Under the pieces are notes generated by a model, which was not told the DNA's origin, made no database searches, and worked only from the letters and a program-made list of their open reading frames with translations. Positions 37,401-46,969 of a DNA stretch of 64,000 nt are shown here, piece after piece. A program made the position numbers and the translations under genes. Position 1 is the first letter of the stretch. Each line of letters begins with the position of its first letter. This stretch comes from Kribbella monticola (GTDB lineage Bacteria > Actinomycetota > Actinomycetes > Propionibacteriales > Kribbellaceae): contig NZ_QFXK01000018.1 of the NCBI RefSeq assembly GCF_003261635.1, positions 62,001-126,000 on the forward strand. Reading direction: 5' to 3'.

Positions 37401-39985
37401 GTCTGGACGATGTCGGCTACGGCACCGGCCAGGGGCTGTCCGGCTACGGACTCGGCGACGCCGTCGTCCACCGCGAGCACATCGGCGCGCTGAACCCGGT
37501 CGACGGTACGGCCTTGCAATTCAATCCGGGCTCCAACTCCTTCGAGGGCAACAAAGCCATGGAGCTGACACCACGGGGACTCATCACCGGCGGTGACGCG
37601 ACCACCCAGGGCGAGTACAACGTCGGCCGGCTGGCGTTCTACGACTTCAACTCGGTGCCGGCCGCCAACGGGGTGGAGACGACGATCAACGACCCGATCG
37701 AAGGCCGGGTCAAGCCGATCAACCAAGAGTTCACGATCAACGGTGACGCGTCGGCCAGTGCGGGCCGGACCGTCCAGCGGGTCGAGGTCGAGATCCAGGA
37801 CCGGGACACCCGGCGCTATCTCAACGACGACCTGACCACCTGGGGATCGACCACCAGCAACACGATCAACGCCACCCTGGCGACCCCGAACGCGGCCTCG
37901 ACCGGCTGGTCGCTGCCGCTGACCATCCCCAACAACCGCGCACTGAAGGTGCTCGCCCGCACGATCGCGAACTCCGGCGCCGCGGACCCGTCCAAGGCGA
38001 CCAAGAAGTTCGAGACCTTCGGTACGACGGACGCACCACCGACAACGACGATCACCGGGCCCACCACGAGCGTGGTCCCGACGACCACGTTCACGATCAC
38101 GGGCCGGGCCACCGACGACCTCGGCGTCAACTCGGTGACCTTGACGCTGCGGGATCCCAACAACCGCTACCTGCAGGACGACGGATCCGTCTCGGCGATC
38201 TACAACGCGTTCCGGATCACTCCGGACGTCGTGGGTGGGACGAACACCACCTGGTCGTACGAGCTCACGGTGCCGACCGAGGGCACCTGGCAGGCGCAGG
38301 CCAGATCCACCGACACCACCGGCCAGTCCGCCCTGGACACCGCGGATCGGTCCTGGATCGTCTCCGACACGGCCAACCCGCCGACGGTGACGATCACGGC
38401 ACCGGTCGCGATGACGCCGCCGCTCGCCGCGCCCACGGTGACCGTTGCTCCAGGTGGCCAGCTGACCTTCGCCGGTACGGCCAACGACGACGAGCAACTG
38501 GACACGGTCGAGATCCAGCTGCGCAACAGCACCACCCGCGAGAACCTCGGCTCCGACGGCACCTGGGGCGTGGACGTCATCCAGGGCTGGTACCGCGTCT
38601 CGCCGGTGCACATCAACGCGACCAGCTACAACTGGACGTATACGACACCGTTCAACCTCAAGCCGGGGACGTACAGCTTCTCGGTCCGGGGCACTGACCA
38701 ACTGGGTCTGTCCACCGCCAACACCAACCAGGGCCGGCTCACGATCAGTGCCCAGATCCCCGGCGACAGTCCGCCGGACACCACGATCACACCGACCGGC
38801 ACGATCACCGGCCTGCAGGCCCTGCACCTCGACCTGGCCGGCTCGGCGACCGACGGCCAGGGGGTGTCCGCGGTACAGGTCTCGCTGCGGGACAACGACA
38901 CCAGTCGTTACCTGCAGCCCGACGGGACGATGTCGGCCAACTTCGCCACCCTGCCGGCGAACCTGGCATCGCCGGGTGCCACGAGTACGACGTGGACCCT
39001 GCCGGTCAACCTGCCGACCGAGGGCGACTGGTCGGTGACGGCAATCGCCTACGACACCGCCGGCCAGCAGGACCCCTCGACCACCGGAGCGACGTCGCGG
39101 TACCCGATCTATCCGGGTGACACGCCGCCGGTCATGAACGAGAGCCTGCTCACCCCGACCGAAGGCACCACCTTCAGCGACGGCAAGATCTTCATCTCCG
39201 GCCGCGCCGAGGACGACCAGGCGATGCAGCGGGTCGAGATCGCCATCGTCGACTCGCTCGGCCGGTACATGGGATCGAACGGCACCTTCACCAGCACGAA
39301 CGCCAGCTGGCGGACCGCGTTCCTGACCAGCCCGGGTACGCCGGGGTCGAACTTCTCCTACACGTCACCGGTGATCCCCGACGGCGCGTACACGGTTCGG
39401 GTTCGGGGCGTCGACCAGCACAACTTCGTCACGGCAGTGCCGTCCGAGCGGCACGTGACAGTCACCCACCCGGCCAACAACCCGCCGGTGGCGGCGTTCA
39501 CCGTGTCGTGCAACCAGAACGTCTGCACGTACGACGCTCGCAGCTCCACCGACGAGAACCCGACGGCCCTGACGTACTCCTGGAACTTCGGCAACGGCAC
39601 CGGCACCGGACCGTTGGTGACCAGGACCTACACCAGCGCCAACACCTACACGGTCACGCTGACCGCCACGGACGAGTGGCTGTCGACCAGCACGGCCACC
39701 CAGACGGTCACGATCACCGAACCGACGAACAACGTCGCTCCGGTCCCGGTGATCAACCCGCCGGTCTGCTCCGGACTGGTCTGCAACATCTCCGGTGCCG
39801 GGTCCGCCGATCCGAACGTCGGCGACACCTTCACCTATCGCTGGGACTTCGGTGACGGTACGGCGGTGAGCACGTCGTCCGCACCCAACCACACCTTCCC
39901 GGCAGCCGGCACCTACACGGTCACGCTGACCACGACGGACGGCTGGGGCAAGGCAGCCAGCCTGACCAGACAAGTCACCGTCTGA
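34460..39985 (+). CDS. Giant secreted PKD/beta-propeller/Ig-like protein
   Basis: The 1841-residue protein has a signal peptide (about 1-45). Domains in order: a GQISFVAATSN-type jelly-roll-like domain (46-258), a PKD domain (261-345), a second copy of the first domain (348-560), a second PKD (564-650), a propeller-like region of VYVAGGF/VYVGGRF repeats (653-1070), about five Ig-like repeats with TDDxGV and RYL motifs (1075-1670), and two C-terminal PKD domains (1673 and 1757 to the end). No sortase or wall anchor is seen. It is likely a surface or matrix-binding protein; enzymatic residues are not apparent. The start is a GTG. Confidence 0.82.
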   Translation: MIVSQLFARSVRGRRRPVSLLLAALIALVPALTLTAVLAGSASAATGQISFVAATSNGGNRTAHTVRVPATAQPGDALVLYITTNETASVMNDTLAGWTLLQSRNGNGVRGRLWTKTAVAADVNANVTVTTSVAAKSVIGVAAYRSTGNATVSASAVGGVDTTATSHTTPAAAVADTNSWLLSLWSEKSSVDPITWTLPAGATSRTTAAGTGSGKVSAVLGDSAGAVPTGTAAGRTATTSAATSRDVMFSVVLNPGQTADPVNQPPVAAFVSSCNGLVCGFNASTSSDPDGNTLTYAWNFGDGQTGTGVNPNHTYASDGPRTVTLTVSDGSLTNTKTGQVSPVANVSQGEVSFVGAASTAGNRSAHSVKIPTAVRPQDRLLLFLTTNDTVSTITDTLPGWTLLQSRDGNGVRGRAWTKQATTTDAGSDVTVNGSALTKSVISVAAYRSTGIATVSASAISGLDTSSASHTSPTVTVAKGNSWLVNVWSEKSSTDPITWTLPAGVTSRTTAAATGTGKTSSVVGDSNGSVPIGTAAARTATTSAATSRDIDFSVVIDPGADASGTNEAPIADFKTGCATMTCEFDANLSFDPDNDPLTYSWNFGDGQTGTGDSPAHTYTTVGTRTVTLTVSDGTHTATKTGTAVTTAKLPGPGHNRIVPDIPRTNMPLISDGEIWDIEVVGNRVYVAGGFTSIRNQVTGNTTSYAQANLAAYDLSTGLVDPNFRPNFGGGGVESVEASPDGTKLYAAGSFNSVNGVTKRGVASLSPTTGAPVAGFTANTDLKATELAVTNSTVYVGGRFSTVNGVPRNALAAVDGVTGVVRADFVNNITGGIGSNGELTVQRLKLTHDEGTLMVVHTGRQVNGQDRYGIALINTRTNKLLPWRTRLWDDNLQFVGGINRIYGGDIAPDDSYFAVTSGSGGDRPPINDTVVAYSFTGGDNVQPLWIARDFDSTYSIAISEVAVYIGGHFAWNESPTSPQPWPGLDDVGYGTGQGLSGYGLGDAVVHREHIGALNPVDGTALQFNPGSNSFEGNKAMELTPRGLITGGDATTQGEYNVGRLAFYDFNSVPAANGVETTINDPIEGRVKPINQEFTINGDASASAGRTVQRVEVEIQDRDTRRYLNDDLTTWGSTTSNTINATLATPNAASTGWSLPLTIPNNRALKVLARTIANSGAADPSKATKKFETFGTTDAPPTTTITGPTTSVVPTTTFTITGRATDDLGVNSVTLTLRDPNNRYLQDDGSVSAIYNAFRITPDVVGGTNTTWSYELTVPTEGTWQAQARSTDTTGQSALDTADRSWIVSDTANPPTVTITAPVAMTPPLAAPTVTVAPGGQLTFAGTANDDEQLDTVEIQLRNSTTRENLGSDGTWGVDVIQGWYRVSPVHINATSYNWTYTTPFNLKPGTYSFSVRGTDQLGLSTANTNQGRLTISAQIPGDSPPDTTITPTGTITGLQALHLDLAGSATDGQGVSAVQVSLRDNDTSRYLQPDGTMSANFATLPANLASPGATSTTWTLPVNLPTEGDWSVTAIAYDTAGQQDPSTTGATSRYPIYPGDTPPVMNESLLTPTEGTTFSDGKIFISGRAEDDQAMQRVEIAIVDSLGRYMGSNGTFTSTNASWRTAFLTSPGTPGSNFSYTSPVIPDGAYTVRVRGVDQHNFVTAVPSERHVTVTHPANNPPVAAFTVSCNQNVCTYDARSSTDENPTALTYSWNFGNGTGTGPLVTRTYTSANTYTVTLTATDEWLSTSTATQTVTITEPTNNVAPVPVINPPVCSGLVCNISGAGSADPNVGDTFTYRWDFGDGTAVSTSSAPNHTFPAAGTYTVTLTTTDGWGKAASLTRQVTV

Positions 39986-40001
39986 GTCGACTAGCAACAC
40001 A

Positions 40002-40030
40002 GAGGGGCGCCGGCGAAACCGGCGCCCCTC
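40002..40030. terminator. Strong bidirectional terminator
   Basis: A 12-bp perfect stem GAGGGGCGCCGG with CCGGCGCCCCTC around CGAAA, followed by TTGCTTT, lies between the convergent PKD and RHS genes. Confidence 0.9.
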
Positions 40031-40066
40031 TTGCTTTGCCCTACTGAACGATTTCCTGCCGGCCGA

Positions 40067-43000
40067 TCAGCAGCCGCCCGACCCCATCGCCCAGATGTGG
40101 CAGCGCAGGTTCGGATCCGGCACCGGGGCGGGTGGCGGGGGCGGGGGCGGCGGCTGGTTCTTCAACCGCTGCTGCTTCTGGAAGTCGGTCCCCATCCGGA
40201 AGCTGAGGTACTGATCCTCCAGACTGTTGCCCTGCATGGAGTTCAGCTCGCGACGGGGTCCGCGGTAGTGGTCGTCGGTCTGCGTCTGCTGCCATTCCTT
40301 GGTGAGATGGTCGTCGAGCTTGGAAATCCCGTACGCCGCGCCCGGGCCGGTGACGATCACGCACCAAGGGCAGCCGATCGCGATCAGGGCGTTCGCACCG
40401 GCCCCGAGGATGCCCATCTCGAGCAGCACTTCCTCCTTGTTCGGGTAGGCCGTGTCACCCGGTGCCGGCGGCGGCGGGGTCCATCCACCACCACCAGCAG
40501 CCGCTCCTCCACCGCCACCGCCACCGGAGCCGCCGCCACCGCCGGTCCTGCCGTCGTCGACCAGGATCTTCGTCGCGACCAGCACGTAGTCCCGGATCAG
40601 TTTGTTGATCGTGACAACGATCCGTTTGATCTGGACGATGTCGCGATGCACCTGCATCACCATCCGCGCGGCGAGCCCGTAGTTGCCGAACATCATCGCG
40701 ATCGCCGCCGCCACCACGTTCACCACGATGTTGACCACCAGGTGAATGATCTCGCGCCGGTACTCCACGATCCGCTCGGTCACCATCCGGGTGACCGTGA
40801 TCAGCCGCATCACGGTCACGAGCGTCGGGAACTTGCCGTCGGCGTCGCTGAAGCTGATCGGGTTGTTGTTCGCATAGGAGTACGCGTTCAGTTGCTGTGG
40901 ATCCTTGAAGTCCATCACCGGGTCGACCGAGATGAACCGCCCACGCGCCTGGTCGTACTCACGCGCCCCGAGATGCACCAGCCCGGTGCTGTCCTCCGTG
41001 CCGCCGACGAACCCCCGCTGCCCCGGCCACGATGCGGGCGCCGCACCACGGATCTCGCCGTACGGCGTGGTGTTGCGTCGCTGCACCGCGAGTGTGTCGG
41101 GGTCCACCGAGACTGTCGCCGTACCGTGCAGGTCGGTCTTGAGCCAGGTCAGCTTGGTCCCGACGCGGACGGCGACCGTCTTGTCGCCCAGGTTGTAGTA
41201 CCTGGTGCCCAGCAGGCTCTTGTCCGGTTTCATCAGCAACTCGGTGCCACCGAGGTACAGCGTCGTACCGGTGGTGTCCTTCTTCAGCAGACGGTTGCCG
41301 TCGGCATCGTAGATGTACGAGCTACTCTTGCCGCCGCCACTCAGGTCGCTGAGGTGGTTCTCGGCGTCCCATGTAAGGGTGTCGGTCACGCCTGCAAGCG
41401 ATCGGGTCTTGAGGTTGCCGGAGGCGTCGTAGCTGAACTGGTCGGTGCGGTCACCGCCGAGACCGGTCGACGTCACCTTCTGCAGGGCGTGCGGCTGGGC
41501 AGCCCCTGCTGCCGGGTAGAAGTACGTGCTGGTCGTCGTACCGGCAGGCGTCGTGCTCGTTTGCGTCTTGCGGTTACCGGACTTGTCGAAGGTCCAGTTC
41601 TGCCAGTACGGCGCGGGCCCACCGAGCGCAGCCTTGGACGGAGTGGCGGCGCAGTTGCCGTCACCGGGAGTCCAGGCCTGAGTGAGCCGTCGGTAGCTGT
41701 CGTAGCTGAAGCACTGCGTGTCGTCGGCCCGGGTGTCCGAAGCCGCGCCGGCCTCGGTGAGCTTGGTGATGTTGCCACCGGGGTCGTAGCCGTAGCTGAC
41801 GTTCGACACCTGCTCGTTCGGCGTCTCTACTGCGCTGTTCAGCAAGCGCCGCGTTCCCTCGTCGTAGTCGAAGGTCTGCTGCAACCAGTTGTCTCCCTTG
41901 GCCAGCGAGATGATCGACGGCTCCCGGTACGGCGTGTAGGAGGTGTAGGTGACGTAGTTGTCGGCACCATTGACCGAGATCGGCAGGTTCTGGTCGTTGT
42001 ACCCGACGTTGACGGTTTCGGCCGGTAGCCCACCGACAGCGGGAACGGTGCTGGAGGCGACCTGACCGTCCGTCGTGTAGGTAGTGCCTACCGGGTAGGT
42101 GCCGGCGAGCGCACCCTCAGCGGCCGGGATGACGACCTCGGTGGCGGTGGGCCGGCCGGCGTCGTCGAAGGCGGTGTTCTTCAACGTGTAGGCGTTGCCG
42201 TTGACGTAGTGCGTCGCACTCGTCAGCGAGCCCGCACGGACCGTGTCGTAGAGCCACGAGCTCAGCATGTTCGCGGTACTGATCGAATCCCGGTACGTCG
42301 CGATCTTGCGGCCACCGTTGTCGTACTGGAACAGCGTGGTGATCCCCCGGCTGTCGGTCGACGAGGCGACCTGGTCCAGGTCGTCGTAGGTGTAGGTGGT
42401 GACTCCCTTGTCCGGGTCCTGGTCGCGGACCTTGCGGCCGCGCAGGTCGTAGTCGTACTTCCACAAGTTGCCCGAGGCATCCTTCACCGTCGCCAGCTGG
42501 CCGGCTGGGTGATAGGTGTAGACGGTCTTGTCGCAGCTGGCCGGATCGCAACTGGTGGTCACCTGCGAACCGGTGAACTGCCACAACTCGAGCAACCTGC
42601 CCTGCGCGTCGGTGATCTTGGTGCTCGCCTGCTCACCCTGCGGGGGAATGATGGTCTCCCGATCGGCAGTGTTGACGTGCGTGGTCCGCCAGAGCTCCTT
42701 GCCGAAGGACATGGTGATCTCCGCGGCCGGCCTGCCCTGGTCGTCGTACTGCGTGACCTTCTGCGTCGGCAGCTTCGATTCGTCCGCCGGTGTCGCCACC
42801 TCGGGACTGACCGGCGCGTCGCTGTAGTACGGACCGTTCTCCTTCACCTGCAGGCCGCGCGAGTCGTACAGGTAGTCGGTGATCACCCGGCCGCTACCGT
42901 CCCCGGACGTCTGCTGGGTCTGCCGTTTGCGCAACAGACCGTCGGTGAGGTCGTAGGTGACCGCAGTACTGCCGTCGGCCTGCACAGTCGTCGTCGTGGT

Positions 43001-46000
43001 GAGCCCGGGCTTCAGCGGATCGAGCTGGTAGGTGTAGACCTGGCTCGCAGGAGCCGACCGGTCCCGACCGGGAAGCCAGGTCTTGGACTTGCGGCCGAGC
43101 GGATCGAGCTTGATGTCCGTGCGGTCACCGGACGGATCGACCAGGGCCGTGGTGGAGCCGAACGCCGGATCGAGCTCCTCGACCTTCGCGAGCCCGTTCT
43201 GGTCCACCGACTTGCGCTGGGTCAGCGGACCGCCGGAGGCCGTCGCCGGAGTGTAGGTCACCGTGGAGACCTTGTCCGCCGCGTCCTTCTGGCTGGTCAG
43301 CCGGCCGAGCGCGTCGTACCCCATCGCCGCCACGGTCTGGTAGGTCGGGGTGCCGTCGGCGGCGAACCCGGAGAGCCGCTCGATCTTCGTCTTGTCACCC
43401 TTGACCGGCGCGTCCTCCGGTTTCGCGTTGCCGTCGTATGTCGTCCGCTCGTCGGTGACCACCTGATCCTTGGTCCACGGCTGGTCACAGGCGACATCGA
43501 CCACCTGCTTGCCGATCTGTACCTCGGCCAGTCCCTTCGACGGGTTCTCCGCGTACTTGTAGCGGGTGCAGGTGTCGTCGGCGGCGGTGCCCTGGTCGTT
43601 GAAGTTGCTGGTGGCAACCAGTCTTCCGTCGGCATCGTAGTCGTTCGACGACGACAGCTGCCGGCGTCCCGTTGCGGTCACCTGGTCCTGCCGGACAGCC
43701 TTCTCCTGCGTCTCGTAGGACTTGGTCGTCCCCCAGGAGCGGACCCGGGTGGCGCGTGCCGGCGACAGCCACGGATCGGTGATCGCGCGGTCGACGACCG
43801 TGGTGCCGTCGAGTGTCGACTGTTCGCGGATCATCCCCGACAGGGCGTTCTGGTCGGTGACCTTGCCGCCGGTCGAGTCGGTGACCTGCACGCTCTTCGT
43901 ACTGCCGTCCGCCTTGACGTCGCCGTCCATACCGCGGAAGTAGACGTTCTCCTTGACGATCGGCGCGCTGGTTCCGTCGCCCTTGGTCACCTTGACCTTC
44001 TCGTAGCCACGCCACTGCGACCAGGTCTTCTTGCCGACCTCGACCAGGCCGTCCTCCTCGTCATGACGCCAGGCCGGCGGACCTTCGTACTGGATCGTCG
44101 TCATCACCGGCGGAACTCCGCTGACCAGGTCCGACTCGGTGACGCTGGTGACGACGTACTTGCCGAACCAGTCCTCCCGCTCTGCCTGGTCCTGCGGCGT
44201 CCACTTGATCGGGTGACACCGCTTGTCGTTCGAGTCCGGCGTCGGGACGTTGCCCGGCAGACTGCAGTCCGGGTCCAGGTAGCCGACGGTGAGCTGACCG
44301 CCGGTGCCGTAGGTGATCGAGGTGATCCGCGGCCAGTTCATCGCCGGGAGGCCGTCCGTGCCGACGACCCGGTTCGGCTTCATCGTGCCGGCGAAAGAGG
44401 TCTCCGGCATCGCGGCCGTACCACCCACCAGACCGGTGTTGGTGATGCCGTCCAGCCACAGCAACGGCGATCGGGTGTCGTTCGGGTTCAGGAAGTTGTG
44501 CCGGAAGGTCCACGAACTGACCGGCTGGAAGGTGCCTGCGCGTAGTACGGAGGTGGTCACCTTCGCCAGTCGCTTCTTGGTCCAGAAGCTCGGGAAGAAG
44601 TGGTTGTTGCAGTTCGACGTGCTGGTGCACTCCAGGTCGAGCGGAGTGTCCGGGTAGTCGGAGGCCGCACACGTGCTGCCGGCGTAGCACCTGTCCGCGG
44701 TGACGAAGTCGACAGCCGCGACCGGCTTGTCCTTGAACAACCGGTCCTCGGTCTGGCCGTACTCGATCCGCCTGATGTTGCCGGCCCGCGTGTAGGTGCT
44801 GACGCTCGTGGCCGTGACGTTCCGCGCGTACTTGTTCGTCTCGACGTCGTAGAACAACGACATCGTGCTGCCGTGGGTGTCGACGACGTAGTCCAGGTTC
44901 CAGCGGTAGGCCTGGTCGCACGCTGAACTGGCGAACGTCGCGGTGTGGCACGGCTCGTCAGCCGGGTGGGTGGCGTCCTTGCCGTTGTTGCCGAAGACGG
45001 GCACGGTCCAGACCGAATGGGTGTCCTGAGTGTCGCTGGTGCTGCCCGGCAGCTTGTTCTTGCCGAAGTAGAACCTGGTGCCGGCCTTGTCGGTCAGCAC
45101 CCAGTACTCGCCCTTCCCGCCGTCGCCGGTTCCGTCCGGGCCGAGGTCGCCGTTGATCGCGCCGTACAGGTGTTCGACCTTCGTACCGTCGTCGACGCGC
45201 GGGTGCCAGACGCCGGTCGCGTCGTCCTTGACCAGCTCGCCGCCGGAGCCGTTCAGCGTGAAGGTCGCGTTGTCGGTGGCCCAGCACAGGTCGCCGGTCG
45301 GCTTAGTGCCGTTGTTGCCGGACTGCTCCGACTTCGAGCTGCAGGAGGCGTACTTGCGCTCGATACTGCCGCCCGGTGCGAGTTCGAACCCAGCCCCGGC
45401 CCAGGACGACTGGCTGTTGGCCGAAGTGGTCCGTCCGTCCAGGCTTCCGGAGGAGTAGGTGAGGGCCACGTCGGCACTCGGGCCGCCGAGCGACGGCGGT
45501 GCCTTCATCGGGTAGTTCCAGGTGAAGTCGCCCGACGAGCCGCCCGCCTGCCAGGTCGCTGTCTCGTTCAGCGAGGTTGCCGTCGAGTCGCCGGCCGGCC
45601 CGGAAGCCGCTGCCTGCAAGGCGAAAGTCGTCGGTTTGGCCGTCGCCGGCACATCCGCCGACAACTCACCGGATCCGTCGTTGCGCGTAGCAACCGGTAC
45701 TGCGGCGCAGGCTGCCTTTCCGGGTGTGGTCAGCGCGCAGTCCGGCAGCCTGACGACCCGGAGCCGGCTGTTCCAGTCGCCACCGTAGGCATGCGCGAAG
45801 GCCGAGTAGTCGACCCGCAGCTGAACTGCGCCCGCCTGCTGAACTCCGTCGCTGCGATTGAGCTGCAGCCGCAGCTGATCGCCGCTGCGCCCGAGCAGCG
45901 AAACCTTCACCTTGGTCGGCGTCGCGGCAGCCGCTTTGGCGGCCGACCGGTTGGCAGTGTCAGTTGGGCCGACCTTCACAGGAAGACCATTGGCCTTGGC

Positions 46001-46342
46001 AGCAGGTCCGGCCGCCTTGGTGTGCTGCCCAGTGAGGACAGCGGACCAGTCTGTTGCCGGCTGCACCGGCCGCGGCACTGCGACCTCGGCGACACCCGGC
46101 TTCGGCCAGACCACCGCGGGCGCCCGGGTGACCGTACGCCGGCCGTCCAGGTCGGGGACCCCGGGTTTCGGCTTGATCGTGGTGACCGGAACGGACTTCG
46201 CCTTCGGAGCGGTCGCCGAAGGCTTGGGCGGCTTCGCCGTCGTCGCCGCCTCCGCCTCCAGGCCGCGGGTGGTGATCAGCAACGTCAAGCTGAGTAGGCA
46301 GGCAACGGCAGCGGTGGATTTGCGACGGGTGGAGCGAGGCAT
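40067..46342 (-). CDS. Secreted RHS/YD-repeat protein with unassigned C-terminal tail
   Basis: The 2091-residue protein starts with a signal peptide, a Lys/Pro-rich linker and about 1500 residues of RHS/YD repeats, then the RHS core (YGEIRGAA, then REYDQARGRFISVDPV and NAYSYANNNPISFSDADG near residue 1810). The final ~270 residues differ from the core: a hydrophobic helical region, a Gly-rich linker, a CPWC motif in IGCPWCVIVTGPG and a Pro-rich segment before a C-terminal CHIWAMGSGGC. RHS proteins often end in a toxin domain, but this tail is not one I can name. No immunity gene follows; the next gene is convergent. The start at 46342 follows GGAGGT. Confidence 0.82.
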   Translation of the reverse strand: MPRSTRRKSTAAVACLLSLTLLITTRGLEAEAATTAKPPKPSATAPKAKSVPVTTIKPKPGVPDLDGRRTVTRAPAVVWPKPGVAEVAVPRPVQPATDWSAVLTGQHTKAAGPAAKANGLPVKVGPTDTANRSAAKAAAATPTKVKVSLLGRSGDQLRLQLNRSDGVQQAGAVQLRVDYSAFAHAYGGDWNSRLRVVRLPDCALTTPGKAACAAVPVATRNDGSGELSADVPATAKPTTFALQAAASGPAGDSTATSLNETATWQAGGSSGDFTWNYPMKAPPSLGGPSADVALTYSSGSLDGRTTSANSQSSWAGAGFELAPGGSIERKYASCSSKSEQSGNNGTKPTGDLCWATDNATFTLNGSGGELVKDDATGVWHPRVDDGTKVEHLYGAINGDLGPDGTGDGGKGEYWVLTDKAGTRFYFGKNKLPGSTSDTQDTHSVWTVPVFGNNGKDATHPADEPCHTATFASSACDQAYRWNLDYVVDTHGSTMSLFYDVETNKYARNVTATSVSTYTRAGNIRRIEYGQTEDRLFKDKPVAAVDFVTADRCYAGSTCAASDYPDTPLDLECTSTSNCNNHFFPSFWTKKRLAKVTTSVLRAGTFQPVSSWTFRHNFLNPNDTRSPLLWLDGITNTGLVGGTAAMPETSFAGTMKPNRVVGTDGLPAMNWPRITSITYGTGGQLTVGYLDPDCSLPGNVPTPDSNDKRCHPIKWTPQDQAEREDWFGKYVVTSVTESDLVSGVPPVMTTIQYEGPPAWRHDEEDGLVEVGKKTWSQWRGYEKVKVTKGDGTSAPIVKENVYFRGMDGDVKADGSTKSVQVTDSTGGKVTDQNALSGMIREQSTLDGTTVVDRAITDPWLSPARATRVRSWGTTKSYETQEKAVRQDQVTATGRRQLSSSNDYDADGRLVATSNFNDQGTAADDTCTRYKYAENPSKGLAEVQIGKQVVDVACDQPWTKDQVVTDERTTYDGNAKPEDAPVKGDKTKIERLSGFAADGTPTYQTVAAMGYDALGRLTSQKDAADKVSTVTYTPATASGGPLTQRKSVDQNGLAKVEELDPAFGSTTALVDPSGDRTDIKLDPLGRKSKTWLPGRDRSAPASQVYTYQLDPLKPGLTTTTTVQADGSTAVTYDLTDGLLRKRQTQQTSGDGSGRVITDYLYDSRGLQVKENGPYYSDAPVSPEVATPADESKLPTQKVTQYDDQGRPAAEITMSFGKELWRTTHVNTADRETIIPPQGEQASTKITDAQGRLLELWQFTGSQVTTSCDPASCDKTVYTYHPAGQLATVKDASGNLWKYDYDLRGRKVRDQDPDKGVTTYTYDDLDQVASSTDSRGITTLFQYDNGGRKIATYRDSISTANMLSSWLYDTVRAGSLTSATHYVNGNAYTLKNTAFDDAGRPTATEVVIPAAEGALAGTYPVGTTYTTDGQVASSTVPAVGGLPAETVNVGYNDQNLPISVNGADNYVTYTSYTPYREPSIISLAKGDNWLQQTFDYDEGTRRLLNSAVETPNEQVSNVSYGYDPGGNITKLTEAGAASDTRADDTQCFSYDSYRRLTQAWTPGDGNCAATPSKAALGGPAPYWQNWTFDKSGNRKTQTSTTPAGTTTSTYFYPAAGAAQPHALQKVTSTGLGGDRTDQFSYDASGNLKTRSLAGVTDTLTWDAENHLSDLSGGGKSSSYIYDADGNRLLKKDTTGTTLYLGGTELLMKPDKSLLGTRYYNLGDKTVAVRVGTKLTWLKTDLHGTATVSVDPDTLAVQRRNTTPYGEIRGAAPASWPGQRGFVGGTEDSTGLVHLGAREYDQARGRFISVDPVMDFKDPQQLNAYSYANNNPISFSDADGKFPTLVTVMRLITVTRMVTERIVEYRREIIHLVVNIVVNVVAAAIAMMFGNYGLAARMVMQVHRDIVQIKRIVVTINKLIRDYVLVATKILVDDGRTGGGGGSGGGGGGGAAAGGGGWTPPPPAPGDTAYPNKEEVLLEMGILGAGANALIAIGCPWCVIVTGPGAAYGISKLDDHLTKEWQQTQTDDHYRGPRRELNSMQGNSLEDQYLSFRMGTDFQKQQRLKNQPPPPPPPPAPVPDPNLRCHIWAMGSGGC

Positions 46343-46456
46343 GGACGGACCTCCAGCAGACAGGGCAGGTGCGGCCAGTGCACACCCCGCCGATCTAGAC
46401 CACAATCGATTCAACCGACGTCGAATGGCGAGTGGGGGTGGGCTTCGGGGGAGAAT

Positions 46457-46942
46457 GTGGAGGTGAAGAAGTCCGAGGTCGATCCTGTGGTCGCGCGTAA
46501 CCGCAAGGCTGCCCATGACTACGAGTTGGGTGAGTCCTGGGAGGCGGGGATCGTGCTGCAGGGTCCGGAGGTGAAGGCGCTGCGGGCCGGCCGCGCGTCG
46601 CTGGTCGGCGGATTCGCCATGGTCGAGAACCGGGAGCTCTGGCTGCACGGCGTGCACATTCCGCAGTACTCGCAGGCCCGGTGGTTCAACGACGGGTCGC
46701 GCCGCAAGCGGAAGTTGTTGCTGCATCGCGCGCAGATCGACAAGATCGAGCGCAAGGTCAACGAGAGCGGCCTGACCATCGTCCCGGTGGTCCTCTACTT
46801 CAAGGACGGCCGCGCGAAGGTCGAGATCGCTCTGGGCCGCGGCAAGAAGACCTGGGACAAGCGACAAACACTCGCCGAACGCGAAGCGACCCGGGAAACC
46901 GAACGCGCCGTCAGCCGCCGGCTGAAGGGCCACCGGGACTGA
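46457..46942 (+). CDS. smpB: SsrA-binding protein SmpB
   Basis: The 161-residue protein is the SmpB OB-fold: RNRKAAHDYELGESWEAGIVLQGPEVKALR, the HIPQYSQARWFNDGSRRKRKLLLHR region, and the basic C-terminal tail GKKTWDKRQTLAERE that binds tmRNA and the decoding site. It rescues stalled ribosomes together with tmRNA. The start GTG at 46457 has GGGGGAG close upstream; a GTG at 46463 is an alternative. I found no tmRNA gene in the window. Confidence 0.95.
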   Translation: MEVKKSEVDPVVARNRKAAHDYELGESWEAGIVLQGPEVKALRAGRASLVGGFAMVENRELWLHGVHIPQYSQARWFNDGSRRKRKLLLHRAQIDKIERKVNESGLTIVPVVLYFKDGRAKVEIALGRGKKTWDKRQTLAEREATRETERAVSRRLKGHRD

Positions 46943-46969
46943 TCAACAGTCACCCTACGAGGCGGCAGG

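Noticed and set aside
35000..38827. A 1275-residue minus-strand frame inside the PKD gene.
   Set aside because: It is an Arg/Gly/Val-rich shadow with no start signal or family, while the plus-strand protein has clear domains and a signal peptide.
40031..44545. Long plus-strand frames (665 and 778 residues) over the RHS gene.
   Set aside because: They are His/Arg/Val-rich mirror frames without motifs; the RHS repeats on the minus strand explain the coding signal.
46943..46969. A tmRNA gene expected next to smpB.
   Set aside because: Only 27 bases separate smpB from the convergent lacI, and no tRNA-like ends with a tag reading frame were found nearby.
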